From Opisthocomus hoazin (Eukaryota; Chordata; Aves; Opisthocomiformes; Opisthocomidae), in contig NC_134429.1 in assembly GCF_030867145.1 (NCBI RefSeq), positions 17,345,115 through 17,409,114 on the forward strand: DNA of 64,000 bases, written 5' to 3'. The translations under genes and the position numbers were made by a program. The notes below the pieces were generated by a model, which saw only the letters and a program-made list of their open reading frames with translations, ran no database searches and had not been told where the DNA came from. Each line of letters starts with the position of its first letter. Within the stretch, counting starts at the first letter, position 1. Positions 37,748 through 50,697 of the stretch are shown in pieces.

Positions 37748-37852
37748 CGGTAGGGGGCGGGCGGAGGGGCGGGGCCTGGCCGCCGCGGGGCGGGGTCTGT
37801 CGGGCCGAGGGGCGGGGCCTGGAGGGCCGAGGGGCGGGTCTGGAGGGCGGTG
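37748..37852 (-). promoter_or_regulatory. SPSB1: Tandem array of Sp1-type GC boxes
   Basis: At least five GGGGCGGG or GGGCGGG motifs occur within about 100 bp. The unit GGGCCGAGGGGCGGG is directly repeated with a CCTGGA-type spacer, pointing to local duplication of GC boxes. It sits just upstream of the probable SPSB1 start region. Confidence 0.65.
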
Positions 37853-40800
37853 CGGGGCCCGGCGGTGCGGGGCCGGGCGGAGCGAGCCGTTCCGGCGGGC
37901 CGGAGGAACGGCGGCTGCCGGGTCGGCCGCAGGACCCGCGTCCCGAGCGGGGGGAATCGGCGCTTGGCAGCCGGCGGCGTTTCGGGGGGACACCGGGCCG
38001 GTTCCGTGCGGTGCTGCCCTGCCGGCTCCGAGCACGGCGCAACCCGGCGGGGAGCCGAGGCCCGCCGGGGCTCGCTGCTGCGCGGACGAGCTGGTCGCTC
38101 TTTAATGGGTCGCATCCTCGGGGTCCTTCGGCATCGACACAATGCTGCAGTATTTGCATCGCAAACACTCCAGGGAAGGGGCGTTTGCTTTTTTAAAACT
38201 AATTTGTTTACCAAAATAAATCAGGGAAATACAATTCTGTTCGTTTCAGTCCTTTCGGACAATCCTGAGCCAGTCCTGTCTCTCCGAGGTGATTAATTTT
38301 TCAGTATTGCCAGACAAAAAGAGCCTGTTTGTAGCAATACTGCTTGGAGCTATAAGCCAGCGGATTGTCACAGATGAAGCAGGCCGTGTGGCAGGGGCTA
38401 CCTCCGAGGACCACCTCGGAGCTGCAGGAAGTGGTGGGAATGATTCAGGAGGTGGCAGCCTGCCATCTGAGTCAGTACGGAACGGACGCCCCTGCGGGCG
38501 CCACAAGTATTGTGTTTTGGGGCTGAACATCAACACTGGGCTTTGAGCAGTTCTCATCACTAATGGTCTTGGGGCACACGTCAGAAAAAGAGCCGGGTTA
38601 ATTTGTGTGTCCTCATTTTTTCATCCCTGCTTCCAGACGACTTTGCTTTCATCTCAGCTGAACTTCGTTTCCAGCCCAGGGCCTTAATTCAAACAAGGTT
38701 CAGCCACAAACGTGCAAGTGTGTTCTCCTTACCTACCTGTTAATCAGACGGGATACTCACCCGCTTCTCTCCTGGCTGTGCGGCTCTTAGGGAGCGGGAA
38801 GGCGAGCGGTGAGGAAGGTGATTCCTGGGTGCGGAGGTGTGCTGGGTCTCTGGGGACGCTGGCGGAAGGAGGTACGCTCCGCTGAGAGCTGAACGGGCTT
38901 TTCGTCGCGTTTCATGGGCCGTGCATTAATGTACAACTTCATTACACCAGTGCTTACACGGAAAAAACTGCTGCAGCGGCACATGGGGTGAAATGAAATT
39001 GCTCGGTGCCCGGGGGCCGTGAGCTTCCCGCTGCGAGGTTAGTCCTTCAGCGAGGTGGTCGCAGCAGGACATTCAGTGACATGTCATGGGGCAGAGTCCT
39101 GTGCTGAACCACTGAACTGTCAGAAGAAATAAATGTAATGTGCAGGCCAAAGGGAGGCAGGTAGCCGGCTGAATACTCCCTGCTTCCTCACCCCTTTCAG
39201 GCCACGCAGTCCAAAAAATCCCGAAGGAGACTTCAGCCAACGCAGACGAAGAAATTCTATTGAACTCGCGGGACAATGCGTGCACGTGAAGCTGTTCATA
39301 CGTGTATTCATATCTTTGCAGGACTGAGGCACTAATCTGTTAAGCATATTTTGAAGTCCTTGGGGAACAGTTGCTCTATGCCAGCCACTGTGGCTCATTA
39401 AAAACCCACACTCACATGAGATTAAATTTATTACTCTAGCTGCCCAGAAACACCAGGGAGTTTGTAGATACAGCACAAATATGTTCTTTCACACCCTGAA
39501 AGATAGAAATAGAAGTGTGATGTTAGATAAATACATATCTGCGTAGCTTTTTCAAAACTACTTTGCTTTGGCCTGGTCCTGCTCCCATTTAAGTCAATTT
39601 TCCCCACTAATTTCAGCAGAAGCTCCTCAGCAATAATGCCACAAGGACGTTGTGAAAATCTCCCTCTTTAAGTGTTTCCTGCAGATTACTGTTCAGTTCT
39701 TGGACAGTTAGCCAGACCTTGGGGGGCTGTAGTCACCCAGAGACATCGTAAATATTGGTCTGAGGGAGCTGCGGAAGGATTCTGGCACCGCAGACCGGCT
39801 CCAGTGCTTTCTGTTGCACATTGTAGCTTGTTGTGTGAATCCAGCTTTGTTTGTGGAGAGTTCTCCCAATGGATCTCCACTGTTCAGAAGATCTGCTCCC
39901 GTCTCTTCCGCCAACGCCAAAGATTTTAGAGGAATGTGCCAGGCACACGTTAGCTGGAGAGCAAGACAAACTGGAGTGTTGTCTAGGGAGACTCCAAAAC
40001 CGCTTAGAATCAGAGCTCTGCGGACCAGATTCTCCTTTCCAGTAAATCAATCTACTACACCTACTAACATACGCCTACTTTACAAGCTTTGTTTCATTAC
40101 TGCCAAGGTGGGAAACTGCTGTAACGCGAGAAGCTGGCTGGTGGGAGTGGGGCAAATGCTAGCGCTGATTCATAATCTAGAAAGGCAAAGGGGAAGCAGC
40201 TGTTAATTAGCTGGCTGACAGTAGCTCCCGATGCCTGGAGATGTGGACGGGGAATTCTCCTCTTATGCTGAAACCTTTTCCTGCCCATCAGCTGTGACCC
40301 AGGGGAGTAACAGAGCAATGGCCAGCACCAGGGTCCTGAGGGAAGCCCAAGATCTCGCTTGTGGAGACCCAAAGGCCAGTTCTCCTTGGCCTGCCTAGCC
40401 ACAGCTCCCCAGGGCCAGCACACCACGAGCACCTTCTGCAGCAGCAGACATGTCTTCACTGAGTCCGGGAAAGTTGTGAATGGTGTCTGAGAACTGCACA
40501 GGAGACTCGGGAGGCTTTAGCCTTCCTGTGAACTCAGCTGCTCTGCTAACCCCACCAGTCGTGTTACCAGAACTGGTCAGCACTATGTCCAGCGTTCTCT
40601 CTCCCTGAGCACCCTGCGGCACATCACCATGTCCAAACGTGAGCTTCTCTGTCAGAGGGCTACTCACAAGCTTGCATTTTCTTGTGCACAGGTTCCAGGT
40701 GCGCAACGGCTTCCTGCTCTAACAGAGGTCCCTGTTCTTTACAGTGAGAGGGAGAAACGGGGTGGAGGAACTCTAAGAGCAGCAGGGAAGTTGGAGGAAA

Positions 40801-41494
40801 CCAGACGTGACAATTGCTGAAGCAGAACTTTTCAGCTTTGTGGTGGCTCCTCGCCAGATGAGGTCACAGCTCCTGCGGAACCTTGTCTCCTTTTATTTCC
40901 TTAATATTTGACTTTCTTGCTTCCTTAAGAAGCAGGAATTGCTAATCTTCAATCACTTGCTTTGAATGCTGTCTGCATCTCAAACAACAGTGCAAACAGT
41001 GGCAGAGGGGGGTGGCTGACGACTGCCAGTGTTTATGGCCTGCAATGGAATCCCTCTAAGCCTGTTTGGAAAACTAACTGGAGATGGAGCCTGGATTAGA
41101 AGAGACTTTTCCAGCCCTCGTCCTTGTGAATTTATGCTAAGATTATTAAAAGAGGGGTGGGAGAGAGAATGACTTGGCATGCCTCCTTTTTTGTGGTCAG
41201 CATTCAGTACCGTAGATTAGCTATGGGGTCTGGAAGTGGATGAGCACTCACCTTCTGAAAAATGCGTCTCTTTTGGATGTCTGAAGTTAAGCATCTGAAT
41301 CCTTCTTAAGAGTACGGACTCTCAGGCTGGTACAGACTTTGCAGATGTACTTTGTGCCTGACTGATACTTACCTTGCAGCAGCAGGCTGGTAGACTGTAT
41401 TAAAAAAAGGCATCCTATTGCTTTGCATTTAGCGGGGGTCTATAAAGACGGGCAGGCAGAAAACGTGCAGCTTTCTATGCCCTGGGGAAAGGGG

Positions 41495-41515
41495 GAGAGA
41501 GAGAGAGAGAGAGAG
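41495..41515. repeat. GA dinucleotide microsatellite
   Basis: About ten GA units after a short G run. Confidence 0.95.
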
Positions 41516-43221
41516 TAAACACTCTGCCCGGAAACATGTACGTGCTGCATGCAGGCTCTGCCTGTGGGAATTCAGGCAGACAATGCAACAGATAGCGAAC
41601 AACGCGTGTCTGTAATGTACAGCAACAAAGCCAAAGTAACCCAGTGTGCCGCAGAACAGAGAAAGAGGCTGTTGAAACAGCAGCCTCATGAGGTAGAAAT
41701 CCTGCCAAGCCTGCTCAGAGGACAATCAACAAGCCCTCCTCAGCTGGATGATGGCTCAGTGTGATGGAAAAGGGAGTAATGAGAGTGGGATGGAGGAGGA
41801 AAAAAGAGCATCCCCAAGGGGCCCTTTGCAGGAAAAAAAAACCTAGTCATCTTCCTTTTGTGTGAACTCCGATCTCCCCACAGTCAACACAACACTTGGC
41901 GCACTGCAACACAAATATATGAGGCTGTTGAGTGAAATTAAACCCTTTAGCAGAAAGAAAGTGGAATCCAGGTATTTTGCTTTACTTTCACCTGGAAAGC
42001 AGGGGCTTGCTGTGATGTCTCCTGTCACTGCTCCTTTGCACACTTCAGCACAGGGCACTGGATGTGAAGCGGCCTGCCTTGCAGAACGGGATGTATCTAG
42101 CTCTGGAGCACTTGGATGCCAAAGATATTCTACAAACTGCCAGCTCTATTTGGAGCAAATCTTACATCACCAGCTGGTTGCCCAGTTACCCCTGCTGTAC
42201 ACGTGCTACAGACATGACTACCTCTTAAAGAAAGCACACGCCAGGAGCACCCCCTTAAAATCACCGTAACGTTGCTGGCTGACACAGCTGTCTGCAGTGA
42301 CTGACACATCGTAACCCTCCTTTTGCTTACCGCGCTGTGTGTTGTCAGCCTGTACCTATGGGGCTAAGCGCACGGTCACAGTCCGGGCATGAGAAGCCAT
42401 TGGGAGTGGGAAGCAGAAAAATGAGTTCCTTGCCTTTCTGGTGGAGAGCCATGGATGGGAAATGGTAGCAACGAGGATAACACAGGACTAGGAGCTGCGG
42501 AGTAGCTCCTGGGAGATGAGGCTGACCAGGCGGCTCGCTGTGTGGCGGGAGATGGGTGCTCTGCTCTGCTCCAGGTGGTGCGGCCCGAGGAGCAGCAGCA
42601 ACCCCGCTGCGCTGTGCCTGCGGGCAGAGCTGGGCCAGGGGAGCGCACAAGCATCCCCTCTGCTGCTGGCAAGCCGGCCTCCGGAGTACCCTACTGCCCA
42701 CAAACACCTCCACGCTTCCAGGGAGAAGCTCGGGGAAAAGCACTGGCAGCAATGGCCCCTCTGCAAGCCGAAACACCGCAGCGTGTGGGTGGTTTCTGAG
42801 ATGGTTTGGTCATGTCAAAACGCTGCTGTTGGGAAAGGCGATGCCAGGCAGCATCTGGCTGCAGCAGATAACAGCGATGAGAACAGGCCCCGGCTTTGTG
42901 CTGAAAAGATTTTGGCTGCTGCTGTTCCCGACAACTACTTTGGCTGATATTGTTTGACGAACATGACTCGATACACACAACAGAGACGCTGCAGGATCAA
43001 GGTCTCCATTCCTCCAGCAGCCTTCCTCTGGCCTCTTGCAAACATTTCAAATCCCCAGGAGGCAGATAATCTACTGCTGCTGCAGAGCAAGAGGAAAGGG
43101 TAACTCGGGCAGGCAGCATGGCTCGCCCACAGCGAGTCAGTGGCAGGGTCCTGCCCCTTCAGCTCTCTCGTGCTGCCCACAGACCCGTGACTCCCGTGGG
43201 GCTGGGAACACAGGGAAGGAG

Positions 43222-43278
43222 CCCTGACTAGATGACTTTTCAAGGTTGCTTCCAGCCCACACTGTTCTATGATTCTAC
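43222..43278 (+). mobile_element. CR1 LINE terminal fragment
   Basis: Contains the CR1 3'-end signature: GACTAGATGACTTTTCAAGG, then a TTCCAGCCCA segment, ending TTCTATGATTCTA. Only the last 50-60 bp are recognisable. Confidence 0.75.
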
Positions 43279-45729
43279 AACTCCTCCAACCCCTAAGTGG
43301 TCCTACCATGAAGCACACAACGTGATGCTGTATTGCTACCAAACTGGCTCCCTGGAAAGTTCTGCGACGACGCAGGATCCACGCAGTCAGCTGAATTCTA
43401 GTCGACCATGTTTTTTTGCTTCCCTTTTGCTGAGGACTTTTTTTCTTTTCCCAAATTAAGCTGTTTAACATTGATCAGGTCTATCCCACAAGCACATTCC
43501 GAATGGGATACGCACACCTCAGACAGACACAAAGCGCTTGGTCTCTTCCTCCTGTTTCCTCCCCTCCCTGAATGCAGGCTGCCCTCTTCCCCACCATCTG
43601 ACCCCAGGTTTCCCTGCTTCATGTGGGGAAACAAGCCAAGCTCGGCACCGGCTGCAGCTCCAGTCCCTCACAGCTCAGCCAGAGACACATAGACTTGAGC
43701 TCCCATTCTGCCCCCGCAGTCTCATGATCTTCCTCTTCCTCTCTGCGAGCAGCAGGGGGGAGCCTCCTCAAACCTTTAAACACACTGACTACTGTGCCAG
43801 CCCATAAAATATGCCCACGTGAGAAAAGCAAAGCATGAAAAAAATGCCTGAATCCTGTTAAAAATAGGCTGGGATCTACAGAAAAAAACCCGCTTAACAG
43901 TTTGTGTCTGTGCGCGGGTCTCACTTCAGCAACGGCAACACCACTCAGAGCCAAACATCATTTACACAAGACCCAGATTGTTTTGTGGATAAGGAGATGC
44001 CTACAAAAAGGGAGCCCTGTTTAAGGAAAAAATGAGGCGATGTCTGGTCAGACTGCCACCAGGACATAGTTTCTGCGGGAAATTCCTCTCCGTAGAGCAA
44101 TCTGTCAAAGGAGAGCCAGCACGTCCCGCCGCAGGGAGCAGCTTGAGGGCACAGGCCTGGCACAGTCTGCAGTGGTGCTTGCAGGGGAACCTGGTGCTGC
44201 ATTGCTACAGGACGTGATGCCAGCTCTCTGCAGCGGGAGCGGCTGGAATGAACTCGATCGATTCACATTAGCCAGAGACATTGCACAAGGCAGCTTGATA
44301 CAGGGTCGCTCTGGCTCCTGAAAAGTACTGTTTTTTCGCTCTCTCCACCCCACCTCCTTTCTTGCCCCTTTTCAGGCAGCGTCCACATTTTCAGTCATCT
44401 GTCTGGGGAAAGCAAGGCAATAAACCAAATCCCTACAAAGGCAGGCAGTGAATCTGGAGGCACAAATCCTGCTAAGGATTGCCTTTAGCTGTGGCTAAAG
44501 AAGTCAAGCACAGCACCAAAAAAATTGTTTCAAAAAGCATTAAGTTTTGCTGCTTTTACCACCACTGCCTCCACTCCCTGTGTTTGGGGAGGATTCACTA
44601 GTCCTGTAACTGCTTAGAGTATCTCTCTTCGGTGATGTGCAATGGTCTCTAAACTAAACAGAACTCTCTCTAAACTAGAATAAAATTCTTCTGACCTGGA
44701 TGGGAAAATATTATCCCTGCCCTATGACTGTTCATCTCCTCACTTGCACAGCCATCTTCAAATTTACAAGTGGCTTAGACAATTCAGCATCACCAACATC
44801 ATCAGAGAGCATCATACACACGTCACAGCAATGTACGTGGACACCCATGGGAGCACTGGAGAGAAGACCCACATCACTTGGTACCATAGAAATGCTCTGC
44901 TGCATTAGCAGCCCAAGGAAAACCCACAGGAGTCTGTGAACAACATTGCCTTTTCAGCAGCATTCATGGCAACGGGCATTGTAAGTCAGCAAGACTGCAG
45001 CAAGAAAATATCCGGTTTAAATCCTCCCATCCTCCTCTTGCCAGGAAGATGAAGCCTGCCTCTGCGGCAATAGGATGAGATGGCGGTGCTCCTCCTCCCC
45101 TTTCTGGGGCACACTGCACCTCTTCATTCCACCTAGCAGAGGTGCCAAGTGAGACTCTCCAATCACCAGGAGGAGGTGGCTGGTTCGGGACAAGAACCCT
45201 CAGGTACCAGGTAAACCCGAGTCTGGGCCTTGGCGCCAGGACCACGTGCAATGTCTTCCTAGCCAGAGTCACAGCACAGCTTGTTCCTGAAGTCCCAATG
45301 CATAATCTCAGCTCACAGATCTGGGCTAGATTATAGTTGAAGATGCAGCTCTATAAAGTCTATGTTATTAAGCAGCTCTGTACTATGGTGATGGTATCCA
45401 TGGAAATGCAACTCAGGGAGTAAATGTGGATCAGTGGAGACTTTCCTAAGGCCTGGTGATTTCAGGACTCCGCACAGTATTGGGCGATTCCATCTTCTCA
45501 CCTTAAAAGGGCTTTGGCTGTTCCTCTGTTTTGAAAAGTCCTGGCCTTCTTTGGATACACACAAAAAAGAGTGAACATTTAAGACTGCTGGTTTCACACT
45601 ACAGAAAATTCAACATTATCCTCTTTGTACAACTAGAACTTTAACACTTCACTCACCAAGCGGACAGGAAAAAAACAGAATGAGCATCTATCTTTGAAAG
45701 AAATTAGAAGATACTATCGTTAAAAATTA

Positions 45730-45735
45730 TTTATT
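45730..45735 (-). terminator. H6PD: Distal candidate poly(A) signal of H6PD
   Basis: AATAAA on the minus strand within an ATTTA-rich stretch. It is the last canonical hexamer before the composition returns to ordinary intergenic sequence. Cleavage is expected at about 45,705-45,720. Confidence 0.45.
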
Positions 45736-46992
45736 TTTTTATAAATATAATTCTCTATTCATTACACAACATGAAAAGAATCACAAAACTTTACTTATGG
45801 CAAAATAAGATTTTACAACTTGGTTTATAAAAGTTGAAGTGAAAAATGAATTACTTCCAGTGTTAGTTTTCTGTAAAACATACAAATAATCATACCACTG
45901 AATTCTAGGAATGCACTTGCCATTAAAAAATATCAGTATCAATACTCACTTATGGGAGAAACAGACTACAAGCAGTTACTCCGTGGAGTTGCTTTTGCAA
46001 AGAAAGGTTAATACAAGCTCTCAAGAAGGTGCACACTTCCTATTAATAGCTTTCACAAAATAAAAATAGCACTGCTTCCTTGGCCTATAGCCCAGTGGAT
46101 TTCTACCATTCTTCCTCATCAGATTTGTTGCTCATTTAAGCCTTCTTCCCATCTGCAGTTTCTCTCTTGCCAGTCACAAATTTCATATATTCGAAAATAT
46201 TTGGTTTTCATTTGTCAAATGCTAAGTATTAAAGAGTTTAACAGGAATGTCTGTCTGTGTTAAAAAAACCCCAACCGACCAACCCAGTTCTAAAAAACCT
46301 CCCAAACAACCCAGACAGCTAAGTTCACCAAGCAAAACGTGTGTAAGCTTTTACTGGATTTTAATAAACTTTAGGATGACTTTTGGGGTGACCCATTAAA
46401 GACTTTCCAAGTGAACCCTGTCTTCAGCTGGAAAGAAGAGCTACTTTCTGGAAAGAAAACCACATGCTGATTTAAAAGTGCAAATAAACCTCTCTAAAAT
46501 CAGTGTTTATTTCAAAGGTGCTAGTCAAATATTAATGAGAAAGTGTGCAGAAATAAGAAAACAGCAATGCCAGAGTCATCTGCAAAGTAGTAATAAAATC
46601 TGTCATTCGTAACAATAGATTTATTCACATATAGGTGAATTTTTCATTAAAACTTGTTCCCTCACACCAAATACAAAAGAACTGTAATGAAGTTAACATG
46701 GCTTTTTAAAAAAAAAAGAAAAATGATGTTTGAATTCATGGACATACCAAACCTAAAGCATCTTCCTCTGCACAGCTGTTTCAGCCACTGTGGTATATTC
46801 TGGAGCCAATGTTTGCTAGCACTCATCTACAAAGCAAATCATTCCAGAAGAGTTATTCCAGTTAACTCCTAGTGTATGCCCTTCTTCCAGACTCCACCAT
46901 CAGCACCTCCACTTGACAAGCAAGTCCCGCAGCAAGGAACCTGCAGCGCGCACCTTCCTCCTGCTTTTCTATGCCACTCTCTTCCTCTGCGA

Positions 46993-46998
46993 TTTATT
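46993..46998 (-). terminator. H6PD: Possible proximal poly(A) signal of H6PD
   Basis: AATAAA on the minus strand, 2.3 kb after the H6PD stop codon. It would give a shorter UTR. Use is unknown. Confidence 0.25.
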
Positions 46999-49045
46999 TT
47001 CACCCTTTGGTGTTTGTGCTGGTAGTTCAGCCTGCCTGTAACCATGAAACAGGCAAAACATCTTCACCAACACCCACAAAAGATGGATGACCAGGCACCC
47101 TGATTGCCAAACCAGACCAGTTAAGGCACTTGTGTCTCTTCTGTGCTGTAGCTTTCTCAAAAGCTCAGCCACCACAACTCCTCTCCTTTCCCACGCGAAA
47201 GCAAAGCGATGCGCATCAGCGCAACTCAGCTCAGCTCGGTCAGATACAGGATGTAAAATGCAGATTTTCTGGACCATCTGCAAGAGGTGGGGGAGGCTGT
47301 CTGCCAGAAATCCCAGCCAGTCCCTGAGAACTTGGCCTTTTCCTGCTGCACGTAGCTTCTGCCAGGCTATGTTCTCCCTGGCTCTGTTTGACTAGGGACT
47401 GCTGATGGGTAACAGGCTCTCGAGAGCTTGCTCTGGACACTTTTATCTGTGCAATTAGCAGAGGATGAGGATTCTGATTTCTGCTTTAAGATAAGCATTA
47501 TGCTGAAAGGCAACAGCTCCTGGGAACCTGGGAGCAGGCTGTGTAGACCTGCCCACCTTGCTTCACGCGCTATCAGACCACCGCTCCTATCTGCACTTGG
47601 ATTTGCATCTTCATCCCTAGGATTCAGCAGACCCCCAAGCAGGGAAGGATTTGAAGCCAACGCCTATCGCCCAGCTTCCTAAAGCAAAGTCTCCTTCTTT
47701 CCCTATAACACAGATTTTTCCCACCAGCATCAGGGCCTCGTCCGAGCCCTCAGTCCCAGGGGTCACCTCAGACCCGGCCACTTCCACCTGGTCACCCACA
47801 CTCAGCTACTTCTCTGCAGAAACAAGGCCAGGAGTCACAGGAAGATGACACCAATCCCCTTGAAAGCAGCCTCCACTCCTATGCGGAGTCCTCCCTGCAG
47901 TGGCTCTGTCCCATCCTGGTGCCAGCCCAGGTGAGTGGGTTTGTCTCCAGCCTCCACACGGACCGTCAGCCCAGGTTCTCCCATCTTGTGCTGTCTGGAT
48001 TTCCTCACCAAAAGCTGCACTCTGGTGTGCTGTGGCAATTAACCATTAGAGAAGATCACGGAGGATTTGGGGCTATCATGGAAGCAGAGAGACCCCCACA
48101 GTGCGGGGCAGCATTCTGGGGAGGTGAGAATTATGAAAGGGAGAATGGGGTCTCTTGGTGGGACGAGATGTCTCCAACCCTTCTGGTGAGCAACAGAACT
48201 ACATATTTCTATAACCACTTCATGTTGTCCTGTCAGATACGCAGTTTGCTAGTTCCATGTGCCCAAGTGATATGTACAGAGAAAATTCCCTCCCCTTATG
48301 AGTCTGTCCTCGAGTTCAAACTCCACCACCACCATCTGCGAACACTGTAACTACCTTAATGTGTGCTGTAATGACAGATATGTTGATAGTTTATAAAGAT
48401 GCCTCCCACGGAAATTTTATAAGCCACTGAATGACACTGCAAGCTTCAATTGTGAGGACAGACAAAAGTTCATTTCAGAGAATGAGACAAAGGCAGAGGA
48501 AGACAATTAAAGAAAACATTTCTTTGCTAGCTAAACCCAAACAACACCTCTGAACACCAAGCTTTTCCCTCAATAATTACTGCACTGCAGGCAAGTAACA
48601 GTTCTGTGAACTCCCATATTTCTCACCCTGTCCCCATTATTCTAACAGCCTAAAAAGCGATGTCTCGTCCTTCTCCATCCCCCATGATATCCGCTATCCA
48701 CTTAATGAAAGCAGCAAATTACTGCTTACAAACTCAGCCTCTGCTGCTGGGCGATTTGCAAAGACTCAGGACTGCAGCGAGCTCACAAATCAGCGTCAGC
48801 GAGCAGGGGCCACGGAAGGAAGCGGGTGCCTGTGCCTCCAGGAGAGCACAGCCACGGTCAGCGGCCAGCTGACACCAGGACCTTACCGAGACCACGACTC
48901 TGTCCCAGCCAGAGCATGAGCATGTTATTACTGTCTTCTAACCTGAGAATTTGAAAAGAAAAAATTGGCAGGTAGATAATTTCATAAGTCTCCCGTATTG
49001 CCCGCGAGGTAGTTAAATGCTAATAACCACAAAGGCCTGACAAGA

Positions 49046-49145
49046 GAAAACTGAGGCACTTCAAGGTGAGGTAATTTGTCCAAAGTCAGAGTCAGAATCC
49101 CTGGCAGAGCCAAGAATGCTGCACTGGGCTCCTGGCTCCTACCTA
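49046..49145 (+). mobile_element. MIR-like (CORE-SINE) remnant in the H6PD 3' UTR
   Basis: The plus strand shows the MIR order of landmarks: GAAAACTGAGGCAC, then GGTAATTTGTCCAAAGTCA, then a TGGCAGAGCC...GCTCCTGGCTCC part. It is strongly diverged. It is antisense to H6PD and begins about 200 nt downstream of the stop codon. The family assignment is from remembered consensus. Confidence 0.5.
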
Positions 49146-49339
49146 GCTCTGAACACCAAGAAGAGCTCCTTTCTGGGCTCAGATGTCAGAGGCACTGCTG
49201 GCCACAGATTTCCCCGATGGTTAGAAGAGTCTGTCAGGGACGAAGCTGCTGCTGGCAACAGAAAAACACGGACCTTGTGGAGGAAAATCGAGGCTGCAAG
49301 GGCCAACGCAGACAAAGGAAGAGGGACGCTGTGAAGACA

Positions 49340-50697
49340 TCACCCAAGCAGAGCTTCATAATCCACGTACCACACCAGCTGGCCAGAGCTGGGGCTGACA
49401 CCTGAGACAGGCCACTTCCTCGGCTGGTGGCCCACTCTGCTGAGCAGGGTGGTGATGTCGTGCTTGCCCTTCCCCAAAACCAGGACAAACACCTGCCTGG
49501 CCTTGTTGATGAGCGGTAGGCTAAGGCTCATCCTTTGGTGAGGTTTGACAGGGCTTTCTGTCAGCACCACAGCCTGAGCCCCTTCCAGGCCACTTTTGGA
49601 CTGGGGGAAGAGTGAGGCAGTGTGCCCATCGGTGCCCACCCCCAGCAGCACCAGGTCAAAGCTGGCATTGACCACCAGGGCCATGATCTCCTTGGCATAC
49701 AGCTCCGTGCCTCTGTCCTCCTCCACACAGAGCCGCTGGTTCAGGTGCACGGGCATGGGGTGGACATTGAAGTAGGGCACCCTGACGCTCTGGAGGAGGT
49801 GGTTGTGCAAGCTGAAGAAGTTGGACTCAGTGTCAGTGAGAGGGACGCAGCGTTCATCTACCAGCCAGATGTGGGTGTGCCTCCACGGGAAGGCATAATG
49901 GTGTCTTGCCAGCCGCTGGAATAGGACCACTGGGCTTGAGCCACCCGAGAGGGCCAGGTGAAACTGCCCAGAGCGTGCCACAGTCCTGCTTGCCGTCTCC
50001 TCAATGTCAGAAGCCAGCTGGGAAATCAAGTCCTCAGACCATGCTGAGACCAGGGGACTTTGCCGAAATTTGGACTGGATCATCCTGTAATCATTTGGCA
50101 TCAGCCTGCCAGGGTTCAGCAGTTCCACTGGCTCTGCCACCGTGAATGCCACTTCCCCGCTCACCATTTCAAAGTCTAAGAGGTGCTGGTTCTCCACGCC
50201 TCCAGGGTAGAGGCGCAGGGGCTGGTGAGAAATGCTCTCCAGCAGTGGTGTCCAGAAGCCCCAGGAAGCCAGCAGGTTCTCGGTGGTAATGAAGAAGTCC
50301 TTCCTGGCATGGTAGATGTTGGAGATGAGGACAGAATACGCATCTCTCTCTTTGACCGGGCTGTACACATAGTAATCAGACAATGGTTGTCCAAAAACGT
50401 GCATGTCTGACTGACCCACTGCTTCTTTCCAACTGTCTTCTGGCATGACAGGCCTGAAAAGGTTCCTGCTCACGAGCACTGCAGGGGTGTTGAGTGCGCC
50501 ATGCCCAATGTAGAAGATGATCTGCTTGGCTTTACACTGGCTGTGCCCTGCGTCTCTTAGAGTCTCACTCTGAGTGCAGTAGGCTCGGTTCTTGAAGAGA
50601 ACACGGACATAACCCACCCGTTCATCCAGAGCTTTGCCAGAAGTGAGGAGGAAAGGGACCCCTTCCCAACGCAGGTTGTCACTGTGGATCAGCACAC
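49340..50697 (-). CDS. H6PD: H6PD last coding exon: C-terminal G6PD part and whole 6PGL domain
   Basis: A 1,358-nt exon with acceptor GTCATTTCAG|GTGTGCTG and stop TGA at 49340-49342. The G6PD part carries NLRWEGVPFLLTSGKALDER (SGKALDERVGY at 358-368). The lactonase domain carries SGGSSP at 589-594, LVDERCVP at about 617-624 and GTDGHTASLFP at 693-703. These are the phosphate-binding and active-site motifs of 6-phosphogluconolactonases. The sequon N682-A-S lies just before. The protein ends VDYEALLG, as in human apart from conservative changes. Confidence 0.97.

Larger units (their letters stand above)
36940..38110 (-). promoter_or_regulatory. SPSB1: CpG-island promoter of SPSB1
   Basis: Dense CpG and G+C-rich sequence begins at about 36,940 and stops sharply near 38,110. 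It lies upstream of SPSB1 exon 2 with no other gene start nearby. It contains a tandem array of Sp1-type GC boxes (37,750-37,850), a GTCACATG M-box/E-box-like site at about 37,646, a GGAA microsatellite and G-quadruplex-prone runs. The start site is probably near 37.6-37.75 kb on the minus strand. The large open frames across the island on both strands are composition artefacts. Confidence 0.8.
38111..45705. other. Intergenic region between SPSB1 and H6PD
   Basis: About 7.6 kb between the SPSB1 promoter island and the inferred 3' end of H6PD. No gene is recognised. It holds a GA microsatellite (41.5 kb), a CR1 end fragment (43.2 kb) and a modestly GC-rich patch at about 42.5-42.75 kb, where several overlapping frames stay open without resembling a known protein. 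The base composition lacks the strong A/C skew seen over SPSB1. Confidence 0.6.
45710..49339 (-). other. H6PD: H6PD 3' untranslated region (inferred extent)
   Basis: The mammalian H6PD mRNA has a very long 3' UTR. Here the A/T-rich block 45,700-46,700 with several minus-strand AATAAA signals fits a UTR end, most distal at 45730-45735. Proximal alternatives are at 46620-46625, 46506-46511 and 46993-46998. It contains a MIR-like repeat at 49.05-49.15 kb. I see no protein-coding content. Whether the whole 3.6 kb is transcribed is not proven. Confidence 0.5.

Noticed and set aside
36928-38214. Very long minus-strand open frame (428 codons) and a 301-codon plus-strand frame in the SPSB1 CpG island
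   Set aside because: G+C-rich sequence has few stop codons. The translations are Pro/Arg/Gly/Ala-rich in every frame, resemble nothing, and run across the promoter.
42345-42957. Cluster of overlapping frames in a GC-rich patch between the genes
   Set aside because: All six frames stay open for similar lengths, with no conserved motif and no splice pattern. It is treated as composition.
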